Shown here one piece after another: positions 9,515 through 20,877 of a stretch of 64,000 bases of DNA. Below the pieces are notes generated by a model. That model was not told the origin of the DNA. It was given only the letters and a program-made list of their open reading frames with translations, and did no database searches. The position numbers and the translations under genes were made by a program. This DNA is from Guillardia theta CCMP2712 (Eukaryota > Cryptophyceae > Pyrenomonadales > Geminigeraceae). Location: contig NW_005434649.1 of assembly GCF_000315625.1 (NCBI RefSeq), positions 315,451 through 379,450 on the forward strand, in the 5' to 3' direction. Position 1 is the first letter of the stretch. Every line of letters begins with the position of its first letter.

Positions 9515-12500
9515 CTAGCTCGCGTGCTCAGGATAGGGGCTCAGGGGAGACTCTTCCTGATGATGATGCGACGCTGCCTGCATCGCGAACCTGCGAGCTT
9601 GAAAGTGCCACCTGCGGTAGATCCGGTTGAAGACCAGGACGCTCAGCTCCTTGGCGTTGGGCACCAGGTCGTGACTTTCCTTCTCTGTGTCTTCAGCATT
9701 TTCAAGCTGGTCCATCAGCACTCCGATGACGATGTTGAGCAAGATGAAGCCAGACATGGAGTAGAAGAGGTAGAAATAGATGGAGGAGATCGCCGGGGCT
9801 GCAGCGTTGTACGGGCCGCAGCTGGAGACGCAAGCCACGTAGCCCGAGGAGGAGGACTGCCCGGGGGTGGAGCAATTCATCAGTCCCATCTCCTCGAGGA
9901 AGCTTGCCTCCGAGTCCGTGAGGCACATAGGGAGCGCCAGCTGAGCAAGGTTCATCCAGTTCTCAGTGTCCTCCCCGTACAGGGTCATGGACTCGTTCCT
10001 CTTGAGAAGCGCGTTGGCGGCGATGTACATGGCGGCGTCTGAGGAGTGCTGCGAGAAATGCGTCAAGTTCGCGCTCGCGTGCAGCTTCCACCCTGCCGAG
10101 GGATCGTAACCGAACTTGGACACGTACAGGTCCCACACGTCCTGCGGCACGGGCGTCCTTGCTGGGGCAGCGAGCCCGAAGATGGGCAGGAGCGCCCCCC
10201 AGTTGTCCCCACTGGCAGTCCTGAAGAGAGTCAGGAGGGCCATGCCGACCCCCTGGAAGTGCGCGTGCCTCTCCAGCAGGTAGTCGGGGTCGGTGAACAT
10301 GCACCGGATCCCCAGGTTGTCCGGCTGCCCCTCGTCCCCTGAGACGCACATGCTGCCGAAGAGGTTCACGCCGAGCACGCCGAAGATGAAGAAGAGGAGG
10401 CAGAGGCCTCCCACGAGGTTGCCGATGGCTGGCAGCGAGCTCCCTAGCGTCGCCACGATGGCCTGCAGGCCCTTGAGAGTCTTGAAGATGCGGAAGGCGC
10501 GGAGGATGCGGAAGATACGGAAGATCCTGAGAATTCTGAGGATGGTGGGGTTGAATCCGAGAGCCGCACCGGCGTTGTCAATCATGATGCCGATGAAGCT
10601 CGTCATCACGATGAAGAAGTCGAACTTGTTCCAGTTGCCCCTGAAGTATCTCTTGGGGTGGAACGCAAGTATCTTGAGCACGCACTCCCCGCCGAAGATG
10701 AACGTGAAGAAGAAATTGCAGACCTTCTGGAATCGGTTCTGCCAGTCGCTGGGCTTGAAGCTCTCGAACGACATGGTGAGCACGTTGGTGATGATGAAGA
10801 AGGCGATGAAGAGATCGAACTTGGAGTGGCTGATCACTCTGAACGCCTTCAGCCGGATCCCCGACGTAGGGTCGTCGAACACCTCGGGGAGCTTCAGGAC
10901 AATCTTTGTCGGCTCCGCAGCGGTCTTGGTGTAGTCCTCCATGGAAGCGAAGTAGCAGTCTACAAACACGCCCACCACCATGTTTACTATCACAGCACCG
11001 GCCACCAGCAGGGAGACGATGTAGAAGATCGACGCCATGAAGAGCTGGTTGTTCTCCTCAGGCCCCGTGATCTTGCTCGTGGTGTCGGCGCCTGACCAGA
11101 AGTGGTTCGGCCAGTTGTCCTGGCTTGCCAGCATCAGCTGCGTCAGGATCGCGCTCCCCAGGTTGTCAAAGTTGAAGCTGTAGTGCGTCCACTGCCGCGC
11201 ATTCCCATCCGAGTCCAACCCCACGCACTCCATCATCGTCCACACCGTCGGGTCGCTACACCAGACGATCTTCCCTTCCAGCAGCTGCATCCCCAAGATT
11301 CCAAACACGATGCAGAACGCCACGCAGAGGATCCCAGTGTTCATGAGCGGCTTCACGGCGCTCGCCATTGTCATCACCAGCACCCGCAGCCCCTTGGCTC
11401 GCGACAAGATGCGCAGGGGGCGAAGGGCTCGGAAGATCCTGAAGATTCTGAAGATCTTAAGGGCCCCAAGGTTGACGTTGAGCCCGCTGAGGATGACGGT
11501 GAAGAGGACATCGATGTCGCTGGTGACAACAAGAAAGAAGTCAAGCCGATTCCATCCAGACTTGATGTAAGTTGGGAAGGAGAGCGCGACGATCTTGAAG
11601 ATCATCTCCAGGGTGAAGGAGGCGTTTAGGATGTAGTTGGCGTTGTTGAGGAAGGCGGACATCACGCTCGTGTCAGAAATGTACGGGTTTTGAATCGCGA
11701 GGCAGATTGTGCTCATGAGGATACAGAGCAGGATGTACCTCTCGAAGTACTTGTTCACCATCACCGCCTTGCAGCCCTTGCGCACAATCGAGTTGGGAGG
11801 AAAGCAGAAGCAGGATTTCTTCTCCACCACCTCCACGGGCACTGGCTGCTGATGAATCTTCCTCTGCGTCTCCCTGTGTTGCAGGTGCACCTTGTTGATG
11901 GTGGTCGACTGAATGGTGATGCGAGCCTTGGCGAGCAGCTCCACGATCATGCTCACAAACTCATCGAAACTGATCCTGCCGGTCCCATCCGTGTCATACT
12001 TCTGCACCAGCTTCTTGAGGTCCCTCGGCTTGTTGCTGAAGTAGTTGATCCCCAGCATGACCAGCGCGTCGTTGAACTCGTACACGTCGATCTCCCCTGA
12101 CCCATCCTTGTCGATCTCAGTGAACAGCTCTTCGATCCTCGATCCCAGCTCCCCCTCCTCCAGATGCCCCAGCTTCTCCATCAGCTGCTTCTGCATGAGC
12201 TCCTCATTCTGCTCTATCGCCTGCGCCTTCAGCTCTCCGAACTTCTGGATCAGAATGGCTACAAACAGGTTGAACAGAATCCAGTTCCCGAAAACAATCA
12301 GGCTGTAGAACCAGAATCCGCTCGCTGCCCCCGCGTTTGCGACTGCTGTGTACATGTCATCGTTCCAGTTGGCGATGGTCATGACCTGGAACGAAGTCAA
12401 GAAGGCATGTCCTAGATCGTCGAAGTGGAATCGTGGCGAGGCAGAGACAATTTTAGGCACATTCAGGACTGGATCACCATCCACGGCGCTCCATATCATG

Positions 12501-14920
12501 CCCCTGCTATCGAGGCGCCCTCCCAGGGAACGGTTGACCACAGGGTCGATGTCGCCAAACTCAACGTAGACGTGCCATGGCGTCTGCGAGTGGTTGATGA
12601 AGTCGAACGCCTTGATAATCCCATGGCGTGGCTCCCCGCCATTCATGTCCCACGGGAACTGGACGTAGACCGCGGAGCCTCGCTGCAGGTCTACGTTGGA
12701 CAGCAGGTCGATCATCTTCCCGCCCAGCACATTCATCCCCAGGATCGTGTAGATGAGGAGCATCATCAGGATCAGACCGATGAGCGCGCTGACGGACTTC
12801 ATCACGGATCCGAGGATGCGAATCTGTTTCTGCAGGTCTGGCATGGCCCGTAGAAACTTAGTCAGACGCACCAGCCTGAAGGCCCTCAGCACGGATGTAG
12901 CCCCGTTCCCGTCGCAGTTGTAGTACTGCAGTGGGTTCATGCTGAGAACGCCCGTCAGGTTCAGGACCTTGGGGACGATCAGGGAACTTCGAATCTGTGG
13001 AGTGAGAGTGTCCGGCGAGACCTGCACCACGTCCGACAGGTCTACCTGCTGCCCCAGCATGCTCGGGGTCGGCTTCTCAGTGAAGCAGATGTACATGCTA
13101 ATCACAGACGGCAGCTCGACAACGCTCGCCATAACAATCACAAAATCGAAGATGTTGAGGCCGGACTGGAAGTACTTGAGGAAGGGAAATCGAAAGGTGG
13201 TGCCCAGCCCTATCATCTTGATCAACATCTCCCCAACGAAACAAGCGGTGAAGATAAGATTCATGATTTGCAGAGAAGCGTGAAATCCTGGGCACCAATC
13301 TTGTTCGTACGTGCAGATCCCTCCAGTCGCCATGCACACGGTGTTGACTGTAATCACTCCAAGAATGAAGTTTGTCAACGCAGGAGACTTGGCAAGGAGT
13401 CTGAGCTTGAACTTCAACCAAGACAGCCCTGTCTTCTTGGGTGTTTTTTGGTTCAGGCTGAGATTCACTGACCCACCGTTCCGCATTCTTGCTTCAATGT
13501 CATCCCAAGACATACTCGTGAACCGTTCACGAGCGTTCAACGGGGAGTGTACGGACGACTCTGGAGCAACCTTTGCAGATTTGCCTTCTGCAGGGTTCGC
13601 AATGAATTCCTCGACCACCTTCTCTACCTTCACTTCGCTGCTCTTGTTCTTGTACTCCTCCGTCAGCTGCGAATACCTCATCGCAATCACCACCAGGAAG
13701 AGCTGGACCGCAAAAAAAGGGCCGAGAGAAACCAGGAGAACAAAGTACAGGAAGTTCCAGAAGCCAACAGTGTCTTGGATCTGATAGCAGATGTCCGTCC
13801 ACCCCTCCAAGGTCATCACCTGGAAGATAGTTGTGATCGCACCGCCGATCGAGTCGAAGTTGATGGCGCCTCGCCCCGGGTTCTCCCCCAGGAGCAAGCA
13901 TTCTTGTCCAACGGAGCATTGAAACATCCCCCCGCTGTGACTGCCCGACGTTACGTCCATCCCTTTCGACGCCCAGAAATAAACCCACTCGTCGGTGTCA
14001 CGAGGCCCCAGCCAGCAGCTCGACCCGTCCCCCGACACCACCCCCGTGTCGATGTCGAAACACACCCCTCGCATCAACCCTGTTGGTAGTCTCACGTCAG
14101 ACGCGGACACAAAAGTTTCCTCCTCCCTCCGCAAGCAAGCTGAATTACCGCTGAACAGTTGAACTCCGAGGATGCCGAAAACAAAGAATATAAAAAGGCA
14201 GACGCCAATGACGTTCCCCAGGGCTGGCAGGCACTGCAACAGGGGTTACAACGGCAACAAGAGCAGCCGAGCCTTCACCTGCAGCAGGAGCACCACCAAA
14301 AACTTGAGCTCAGGGAACTTGTTTACAGCTCGCAAGGGCCGCAGAACGCGCAGTGAACGCAGTGCACTTAGATTTCCTGAGCCCTGTCCTCCACTGGGAA
14401 TAAAATCCAGAATACCTATTATTACAACCACAAAATCCAACCTTTGTGAGCAACCAGTAAGATATCTCATCACAGACATTGCAGCAGACGAGGCTCACTC
14501 ACCAGTTCCAAAGCTCCGCCAGGTAGGTCTTTGACCCCCAGAACAGGCCCAGAGCTATGATCTTTGCAACGCACTCGAGAACAAAGAAGGCAGAGAAAAA
14601 TTTTCCAATCAAGTCGAGGAAATCCCTTCCTGCAGGAGGCCAGGTCTTGCCCGTCCCCCACTTCCCACAATAACCATACGGCCTGACGGAGACGAGGAGC
14701 ATGCCCTCATCGAGGGGACCTGTCAGCATGTCACCTTCCAGGTCCAGCAGCTCAACGAGAGTACGTCAAAAGGGTCAATCATGGCTAGCTGGACGGTGTT
14801 GAGAGCGATGACAAACAACACGATCCGATCCCACCACTTCCACTCTATCCCACGGATACACAGCTTCCTGAGTGGGTTTTGCAGGCTGAACAATCGTAAT
14901 GATCTGGGAGATAAAATCAT
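9515..14920 (-). CDS. Four-domain voltage-gated cation (calcium-type) channel, EF hands in the II-III linker
   Basis: Exons (minus strand): 14765-14920, 14503-14705, 14279-14441, then one 4.7 kb exon 9515-14233. Introns of 59, 61 and 45 nt agree in phase. Predicted 1746 aa. The start ATG at 14920 precedes the family motif NPLRKLCIRGIEWKWWD; an extra upstream exon is possible. Four repeats of six membrane helices are visible, with S4 arginine ladders (for example RILRIFRIFRILRAFR in domain IV). Pore motifs are TLEGW (E317), TIANW (A795), SQDNW (D1213) and SGDNW (D1517), a Cav-like pattern with domain II neutral. Two canonical EF-hand loops, DKDGSGEIDVYE (882-893) and DTDGTGRISFDE (921-932), lie just after the domain II S6. 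Animal Cav channels have their EF-like motif after domain IV instead. The domain IV turret is long with N-glycosylation sites; the cytoplasmic tail is short. It likely conducts Ca2+ or mixed cations at the plasma or flagellar membrane. Confidence 0.9.
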
Positions 14921-14984
14921 CTCAATAGAGGGTTCACCCACATTTGACTACCTCGGGGAGTATTTGCGGGGATCTGGCCATGCT

Positions 14985-15356
14985 CTAGATGCCTCTTGCT
15001 TCCGTTTCATCTCTCGGCGCTCGGAAAGGGCGACAGAAGCTGATTTCCGAGAAGACGTTGTGAATCCAGATCTGAATCGTTTCAGTCAGCAACTCACAAA
15101 CCTCCGCCGGGACATGTTCACCTGATACTTGTCCTTGAAGCTTGAGATGCACTTCTCTGAAAATCTGCACTGAAATGCCCATTTGGCACTGCTTTTGAGT
15201 AACATGCAAACTGCTCTTCGGATTCCGTGGACAGGATGGTATCCTGCCTTGACGGAATGGACTCGCTGGGTGCTTCAAAGTCGTCAGGGTGTACTTGCCC
15301 CTCTGCATACTTGTCAGGTTGACTTCGACAAGGAGCGCAGAGATGTCACCTGACAT
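14985..15356 (-). other. Open frame upstream of the channel; possible exon or separate small gene
   Basis: Reads MSGDISALLVEVNLTSMQRG... and later EHVPAEVCELLTETIQIWI, which has protein-like composition. It does not join in phase to the channel start with an obvious splice, and no family is recognised. It could be an N-terminal exon of the channel or chance. Confidence 0.25.
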
Positions 15357-17159
15357 TTGTTATGGTTTCACGATGAATTGGGGTTCACACTTGAAAGACG
15401 TTGTGTATTGAGGTAAAATGCTGGCATCAGGGATTTCCAGCGTTGAAGTACAGGATGTAGAATTCAGTAGGATAGCGCCTGTTTGTTCGAGGTAGAAGGC
15501 AAGGGAGGATGGCCTAAACCAGGAGGTGTATCAAACCCCACCAAAGTGAGAAGACCTTATCTCAAGGAGGAGGAATGGGGGAGATTGTTTCTGGTGAGAT
15601 GCAGCGGAGAAGATGAGAGAAGATAAGGCGTGGCGAGCAGGATGAGGAGGAAGGAGAGAGAATGAGGAGAAGGAGGAGGAGGTCTCAGCGAGGCAGGAAG
15701 CAGAGATTAGAGACGGTGCATGCCGTCGGTTGGCATGGACATGGGTGGCGTCGGGTCAACTCTGAGGCGAGCTGCTCACTAAAATCTGGGTACATTGTAG
15801 GGTGGGTCATAGTGAGAGGGGGTAGTCGGTGGATAGGGTAGTCAATAGGTGGGAAGGGGTACAGGAAAGTCATATAGTGTGGAGGAGACGGGGTGACCCG
15901 TCTTGAGTCGTGAGGGAGTCGAGGGGAGGGGTGGTGAAAAGTTGAAGGAGGCACGGGAGTACCGAGAGAAACCTTGAGAAGGTGATGGCTGTTATTGGAA
16001 AGAGGGGTACTGTGACTAAGGGGTGGTGGTAGTCACTTAGCTAGGGTAGGATAGGTAGTGGGCTAGAGGGGAAGGGGTGGTGTGGAGGAAGGATAATTAA
16101 TGAAAATTGGCTCACTACTGGCTGAGGTCTACGGCCAGTGGGGATCAAAGGGGGTGGGTGGAGATAGTGGGTGGGGTTGGGTCGGTTGATCAAAATTGAG
16201 CTACTGCAGGGGGTAGGGTGACTTCCATTCCCCGAGAAGATTCCCCAACCACCTCCCCTGGAAAAGATAGGAATATAGGGGTACAGGATAACTACAGCGG
16301 GGACGGTATCTTGGAGTAGGGTAGTACATACTTCAACATCTATCAGAGGGGTGGGTACTGTACTGAGCATTTCAAGTTTGAGGTGGGGTACTGTTTTTTA
16401 TCAGTTTTTTTCCTTTCCGATGTGTTCTCTAGTCGGTCAGACCAGGCCTGTGCAGGAACACAGGTGGGTAGGGTGATATCTGAGGGGTACTTAAGACCAC
16501 AATTGAAAGTGAAAACAGGGGTAGTCCAACGCAACAAATGACCACCGGACTACCTCTGGTGGTGACGAAAAGGGCATCCACCACCGGCGTGTTTGCCTTC
16601 GAAAGGAGGGGTTCCTCTCCCTAGCGATGAGAAGCCTGGTTCCTATTTGACCCGCGGGCTTCTCCGGGGGTTGGGTGGGGTCGGGAGGGGTGGTAGCACA
16701 AAATGTACTTGCCGCCTTGAGTGATACTTTGGAAGGTATAAGCTCTGATTTTTAACTTAACTTTGAGTAAAGTCAAGTTCCGCTACCCAGTCAACTGAAG
16801 GAGTAGGGCCCCGCCGGCCGGGGGTACCTGGGGGTGGCCCAGTGGCCGGAGTTTTTTGGTCAAGGCAGCGGCTCGAGGCCCTCAAACTTTCGCTCAATTC
16901 TCTGGTACGGTCTAACATAACTGAGCTTTTAGTTATCTGATTTTCTCAATACCTGATCTGACTTAACTTTGAGTAAATATACTTGCCGTAGTGACTCCCT
17001 CGTACCGTCTGATTTTTAACTTAACTTTGGGTAAAGTTCACACACCGGGCCCTTGGTTGACAGTGCCAGGCAACTCGGGCCGGCCCGGGCCTGCCCTGTA
17101 CGGCAACGTGTACTGAAAGAAACCTGCCTCAGAGCGGAGGGGGCCACCGTCATGGTGGA
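15357..17159. other. Spacer: G-run rich DNA, then a GC island with short dispersed repeats
   Basis: 15780-16520 is dotted with GGGTGGGT/GGGGTAGG runs, the reverse complement of the C-run motif seen in other spacers. 16790-17100 holds GGCCGGCCCGGGCC-type palindromes. A word close to CTGATTTTTAACTTAACTTT followed by GAGTAAAG occurs at 16744-16773, shortened at 16953-16979, and again at 17009-17039. No gene is supported. Confidence 0.5.
16744..17039 (+). repeat. Three copies of a TTAACTTAACTTTGAGTAAA-like element
   Basis: Near-identical copies at 16744-16773 and 17009-17039, and a shorter one at 16953-16979. ACTTGCCG occurs upstream (16706-16713) and again between the last two copies (16981-16988). 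Related words sit beside the GC island at 8580-8950. Confidence 0.6.
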
Positions 17160-19587
17160 ATGGAGATGAGGGGAGCGGTGGTGAGGACGAGAGGACAGAG
17201 CATGACGACCAGGTTGCTGGTCCTCCTGATCAGCGTTACCAACTGGCAACATGCTCTGCCTGACAGCCTCAACTGGCTCTATGAGGATGTCGGCCGATCA
17301 GAGGCATTTCGAGCAAAAGCAACTAGGTTGGGTACCTCTCCGTTCATCCTGGTCGAGAGGGACCCGGTACGCTACTCTAAGCCAGAAGAAGTGGAGAACA
17401 GGGTAGCTCAGATGATGGTAAAGAGGAACTTGCTCCGAGGGGGGTCAACAGCCGGCCCGATTATGCAAGGGCCACCCTGCAAGAGCAGCACCTACCGATC
17501 ACCTCATTCGTCAGTTATGGGTGGGAAGCTCCAGCATCTCCGCGATCGATGCTTCATCATGGAAATCGGGAGCCAGAAACAAGATTTGCTGAGTGGTGTG
17601 CTAGCTTCAGATGGGAGTCGCTGCGATGTGAAGCAAGTTTCTCACAGCTCCGAGCCATCGGGGTTGAGTTTCCCGGAATCAACCGTCTGCGACGATGCGA
17701 TGAAGACCCATGGTCAACGGAGTCAAAAGAATGTCCTGTCAACTCCTGCTACAAAGAAAATGACGAAGGGCTGCAAAGAGCAAGCGATCCCATCCTCAAC
17801 AACGTGTAAGAAGGCAAAGATGGGCAAGAATGTTGTCACTTCGCAGATGTTAAAGTTGGTCAACTCTCAGCCTGATGGGAATGTGTTAAGCCAAAACAGG
17901 TACATACTTCTGATAACAGTACTATCTTTTAGCTGTGTTGTGCTCCTTGTTTCAACTTCGGTTTCCATCTTAAGACTTTTTGGGCAACAGGACAGAAATA
18001 TTTGAAAGACCAGCCAAGAAGAGCAATTCAACCAGCAGAGACAGCGAGGTCTGCTGGTCCCGAGGATACTCCCACCTGCTGCTGCATCGACAGCATCATG
18101 GACATGTCCACGTGCAGAAGGGCTGCAGTCTTGGGTGCATGACTTGGAAGGTGTGTCATGGTGGTGGTGTCGAGAGGGGACTGCTGAGAAAGGCTCGTTT
18201 CGGCAGGAGGGGAATGCTATGTTCGAAGTTTCGAGATCAGGAAGCGGTAAATTCTGCAGTGTGGACTATTTAAGGGCCTCAGTCAGTTTGTTCTTCATCC
18301 TTGCAGCCCATGTGTATGGCGTACATGTGTGCATGTATAACTTGGTACCTCATCAGAATCATCTCCTTCGGAAGGCAGCCCATCAGATTCTGTCTCTCGT
18401 CCCACAGAGAAGTCAAGCTGTATCTGCTCACAACTCAGAAACTGGTCGGCAAATCAGCGTGCGATGCAGAGACAGAAGAGGTATGGATGAGAAGCGCTCT
18501 TTCTGCATGTGCGATGATTTGCGGTTTGACGCAAGTGTCCAGGCTCTCAGAGCTGAAGATCCAAATGATGTGTGGAATAGGGTTTCAATGGAATACTCAG
18601 GTTGCAATCCCTGGTCTTGCTAACCCTTGACACTACTCCAATGCTAGACTTTTATTTGGGAAAAACAATATGAGGAGTTGCTCAAGTTCAAAGCGAGATT
18701 CGGGCATTGTAAGAGCATGGAGGAGAGGGGAGAGATCTAAACAACCTTTGCAAACAGGCAACGTGCCCTACAAGGGGAAGCTGCGGCGGTTAGGGTGTTG
18801 GGTGTTCAACCAGGTGAAAGCCTCTGCTGCCGACCTTCACTGCCTGACGCCTCACGAAGCGAATCTTGCAGCGGAAGGGACTCCTTTCCTCAAGCAGGTG
18901 ATGAGTTGGGGATGGTAGGGAATTCGACGAGCACTTCTCAAACGACAACAGGAAACGGCGTCTGGATGAAGCGGATTTCATGTGGCAGGTTTTCTAACTT
19001 TCAATTGTTCCCTTGGGGTGTGAACTGGCGCTTCAATAACAGGTTCGGGGGGCGGACAAACTGTGGCAGAAAAGGAACAAAGAGTTCGAGTGGGAAGCTC
19101 GGTTCCGTGAACTTTGCCTGTACCGTATGCATCATGGTACGTGCGACGTGCCGAGGAAATATGAGGTTCGTATACCTCAAACCCTCCTGCCAAGCCTGAC
19201 AGGACCATTTTCCCTTGTTTGTTTCTCTCTCTCCACCAGGGCAACATCGGACGGCTCGGCTCGTGGGTGATTTCCTTGCGAGTGAAGCACAAGCAGAGGA
19301 GGCTGCAGCACACAAGAAAGCGACAGCTGGATGTTGTCTTGACAAGCCATCAAGGCAAAGCTGACTTTTGTTCCTGTCAGGCGATCGGATTTCGATGGCA
19401 GATGCGGAAATCGTCACCATGCCGTCGAGAAGTACATGTGAGAGCTTTGCGTGCATTCTGTATCAATATATCTAACTCCCTTTGCTTGTGACTGCAGCTG
19501 AAGCCAACGGACGTTTGGCCAGAGGGCCCAGGCATCTTTGCCGAACACTACTGCGGAAGTTCTAACGAGAAGGTTGATTTTACTTAA
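17160..19587 (+). CDS. Protein with four helicase-associated (HA) repeats, multi-exon
   Basis: Exon 1 (17160-17899; Met at 17160 or 17202) encodes a polar, Ser/Lys-rich N-terminus. After a 91 nt intron, HA unit a starts at 17991 (YSHLLLHRQHHGHVHV, LGCMTW). HA unit b is WSANQRAMQRQKR, joined across an intron (18481-18542) to LSELKIQMMCGIGFQW. HA unit c is YEELLKFKARFGHC, split by an intron (18709-18757) inside the Cys codon, then NVPYKGKLRRLGCW. HA unit d (19043-19332, 19381-19431) is RFRELCLYRMHHGTCDVP, RLGSWVISLRVKHKQR, LDAIGFRW. The last exon, 19498-19587, ends SNEKVDFT. The family pattern W..(12)..HG.C.VP....LG.W...QR...L...GF.W repeats four times. HA repeats are abundant in algae and stramenopiles, often without a helicase; DNA or RNA binding is presumed. 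The 5' halves of units a/b and the junction near 18814-18920 are approximate. Confidence 0.75.
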
Positions 19588-19626
19588 AAGGATTCTTGAT
19601 GGATTAACGACAAGCACAATTATCAA

Positions 19627-20049
19627 CTAAGAGCTGCGTGCACTCGAGGCCGCTTCCGATGAGCTCTGCAGCCTGTCGAGCACCAAGTTTGCATCTGCGG
19701 TGAACAGCAGCCCAAGAAGGTGAGGATCTTCTGCCCCCTCCATTTGCATCCTCTGGATCTCCTTGGCGCTAAGAAGATCGTCCTCGTGTTGATCATCTCT
19801 CGGCATCTCTTCCAAGAGTAAAGACCTGTAGATGGCGTTGTCTTCCAATCGGGAGGAACGAGGGGAAGGAGGACAAACGTCAAGCTCAACCCTTCGGCAT
19901 TGATCTCGTCTCTCATAGAGACTGACGCGTTCAGGGCTGTGGAGCCAGAGCTTCGCCGTCTGTTCACCACAAGCTAATCGAAGCTCTTCATAAAGGTATA
20001 GAGCAGCTACACTTGACTTGTCCTGCTTTGTGCGCGGTGTTCTCTCCAT
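19627..20049 (-). CDS. Member C of the two-motif family (140 aa)
   Basis: Single exon, 40 bp tail-to-tail with the HA-repeat gene and head-to-head with member D about 830 bp away. The N-terminal motif is AALYLYEELRLACGEQTAKL followed by WLHS. The C-terminal motif is LLGLLFTADANLVLDRLQ, followed by a Ser/Ala tail that the other members lack. The linker is short and charged and contains VCPPSPRSSRLEDNAIYRSL, which resembles the PPSPQS...S.DS..DLKSIYKSL stretch of member B, so B and C share a third weak block. Function unknown. Confidence 0.75.
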   Translation of the reverse strand: MERTPRTKQDKSSVAALYLYEELRLACGEQTAKLWLHSPERVSLYERRDQCRRVELDVCPPSPRSSRLEDNAIYRSLLLEEMPRDDQHEDDLLSAKEIQRMQMEGAEDPHLLGLLFTADANLVLDRLQSSSEAASSARSS

Positions 20050-20877
20050 CGTCTTTGTACGATGTTGTCCGTTGACAACAGACGTCGGTGCTTTGCACGC
20101 AATGAATGACGTACCACTTGCTCCGAGTTCTGAAGGTCAATCAAATCTCTCAAGCTCTGTCCAGACCTTCAGCTTGCTATCGTCGATTCAACCTCCAAGC
20201 CCTTCCTGCTTCCTCGCTGACTGCCTTACTGTTTCCCTCACCTTGTCTCTTTTACTACAGCTCCTGACTTCTTCATACATAATTTTAGCCAAAAGGTTTT
20301 TCGCAGCGACCCATTCGATACCGGTACAAGTAAGGTAAAAATACGGGTCCAGTGATTTTTGCAATGAGAAGGCAAAGTGCGTCTTTTCGGCTGCAATACC
20401 ATATACAATGTTATTAGAGAATCGGCTAGAAAATACACGACCTTTCGTCACCCCTCCCGCTACCCATGTTTTTTACTGCTCAGGGGTCACGAGCCCCTGG
20501 AGCACCTTGCTTGCCAGTTAAACAGAGAGTATGGTGGGGGTACTACTGTCACCCCAACGTTTGTCTATCTAAATAGGGGTGAAAGGGCAAAAGGACCCCC
20601 ACCTCAAGGATCATGATCAGCTTCGTGACTAGCTCAAGTCACGTGGGAGACACAAGGTTTAAAGATGCGAGGGACAGGAGCAGGGGAGTACTGGATTCAA
20701 GGGCAAGCAAGAAGAGGCTGAAGGGTGCGCAAGGGAACTACTCTAGGACTGGTGGTGAACGCATGATGCCTTTCTGAAATGCGTCATGCGTTGTTTGTGA
20801 TGTCGCTGATGCGATGACTTGTTGAGATTGTTCACCTTTGAAGACAATCTAATCCAAAAATAGTTGAAGTACGAGGC
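20050..20877. other. Divergent promoter region between family members C and D
   Basis: Contains leaders of both genes, a C-run stretch at 20450-20610 (CCCCCACCTC, ACCCCAACG) and no further gene. A shared control region for the divergent pair is possible, but no defined element was recognised. Confidence 0.4.

Noticed and set aside
10658-11629. Long plus-strand frames opposite the channel gene
   Set aside because: Antisense shadows of the channel exon, dominated by complements of its S4 and helix codons.
14706-14764. An apparent frameshift between channel segments S1 and S2
   Set aside because: A 59 nt GT-AG intron with matching phase 0 explains it without an error.
17900-18005. An apparent C-terminal membrane helix (RYILLITVLSFSCVVLLV) extending the frame at 17160
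   Set aside because: It is bounded by CAG|GTACAT and GGGCAACAG and is better read as a 91 nt intron; skipping it joins in phase to an HA repeat.
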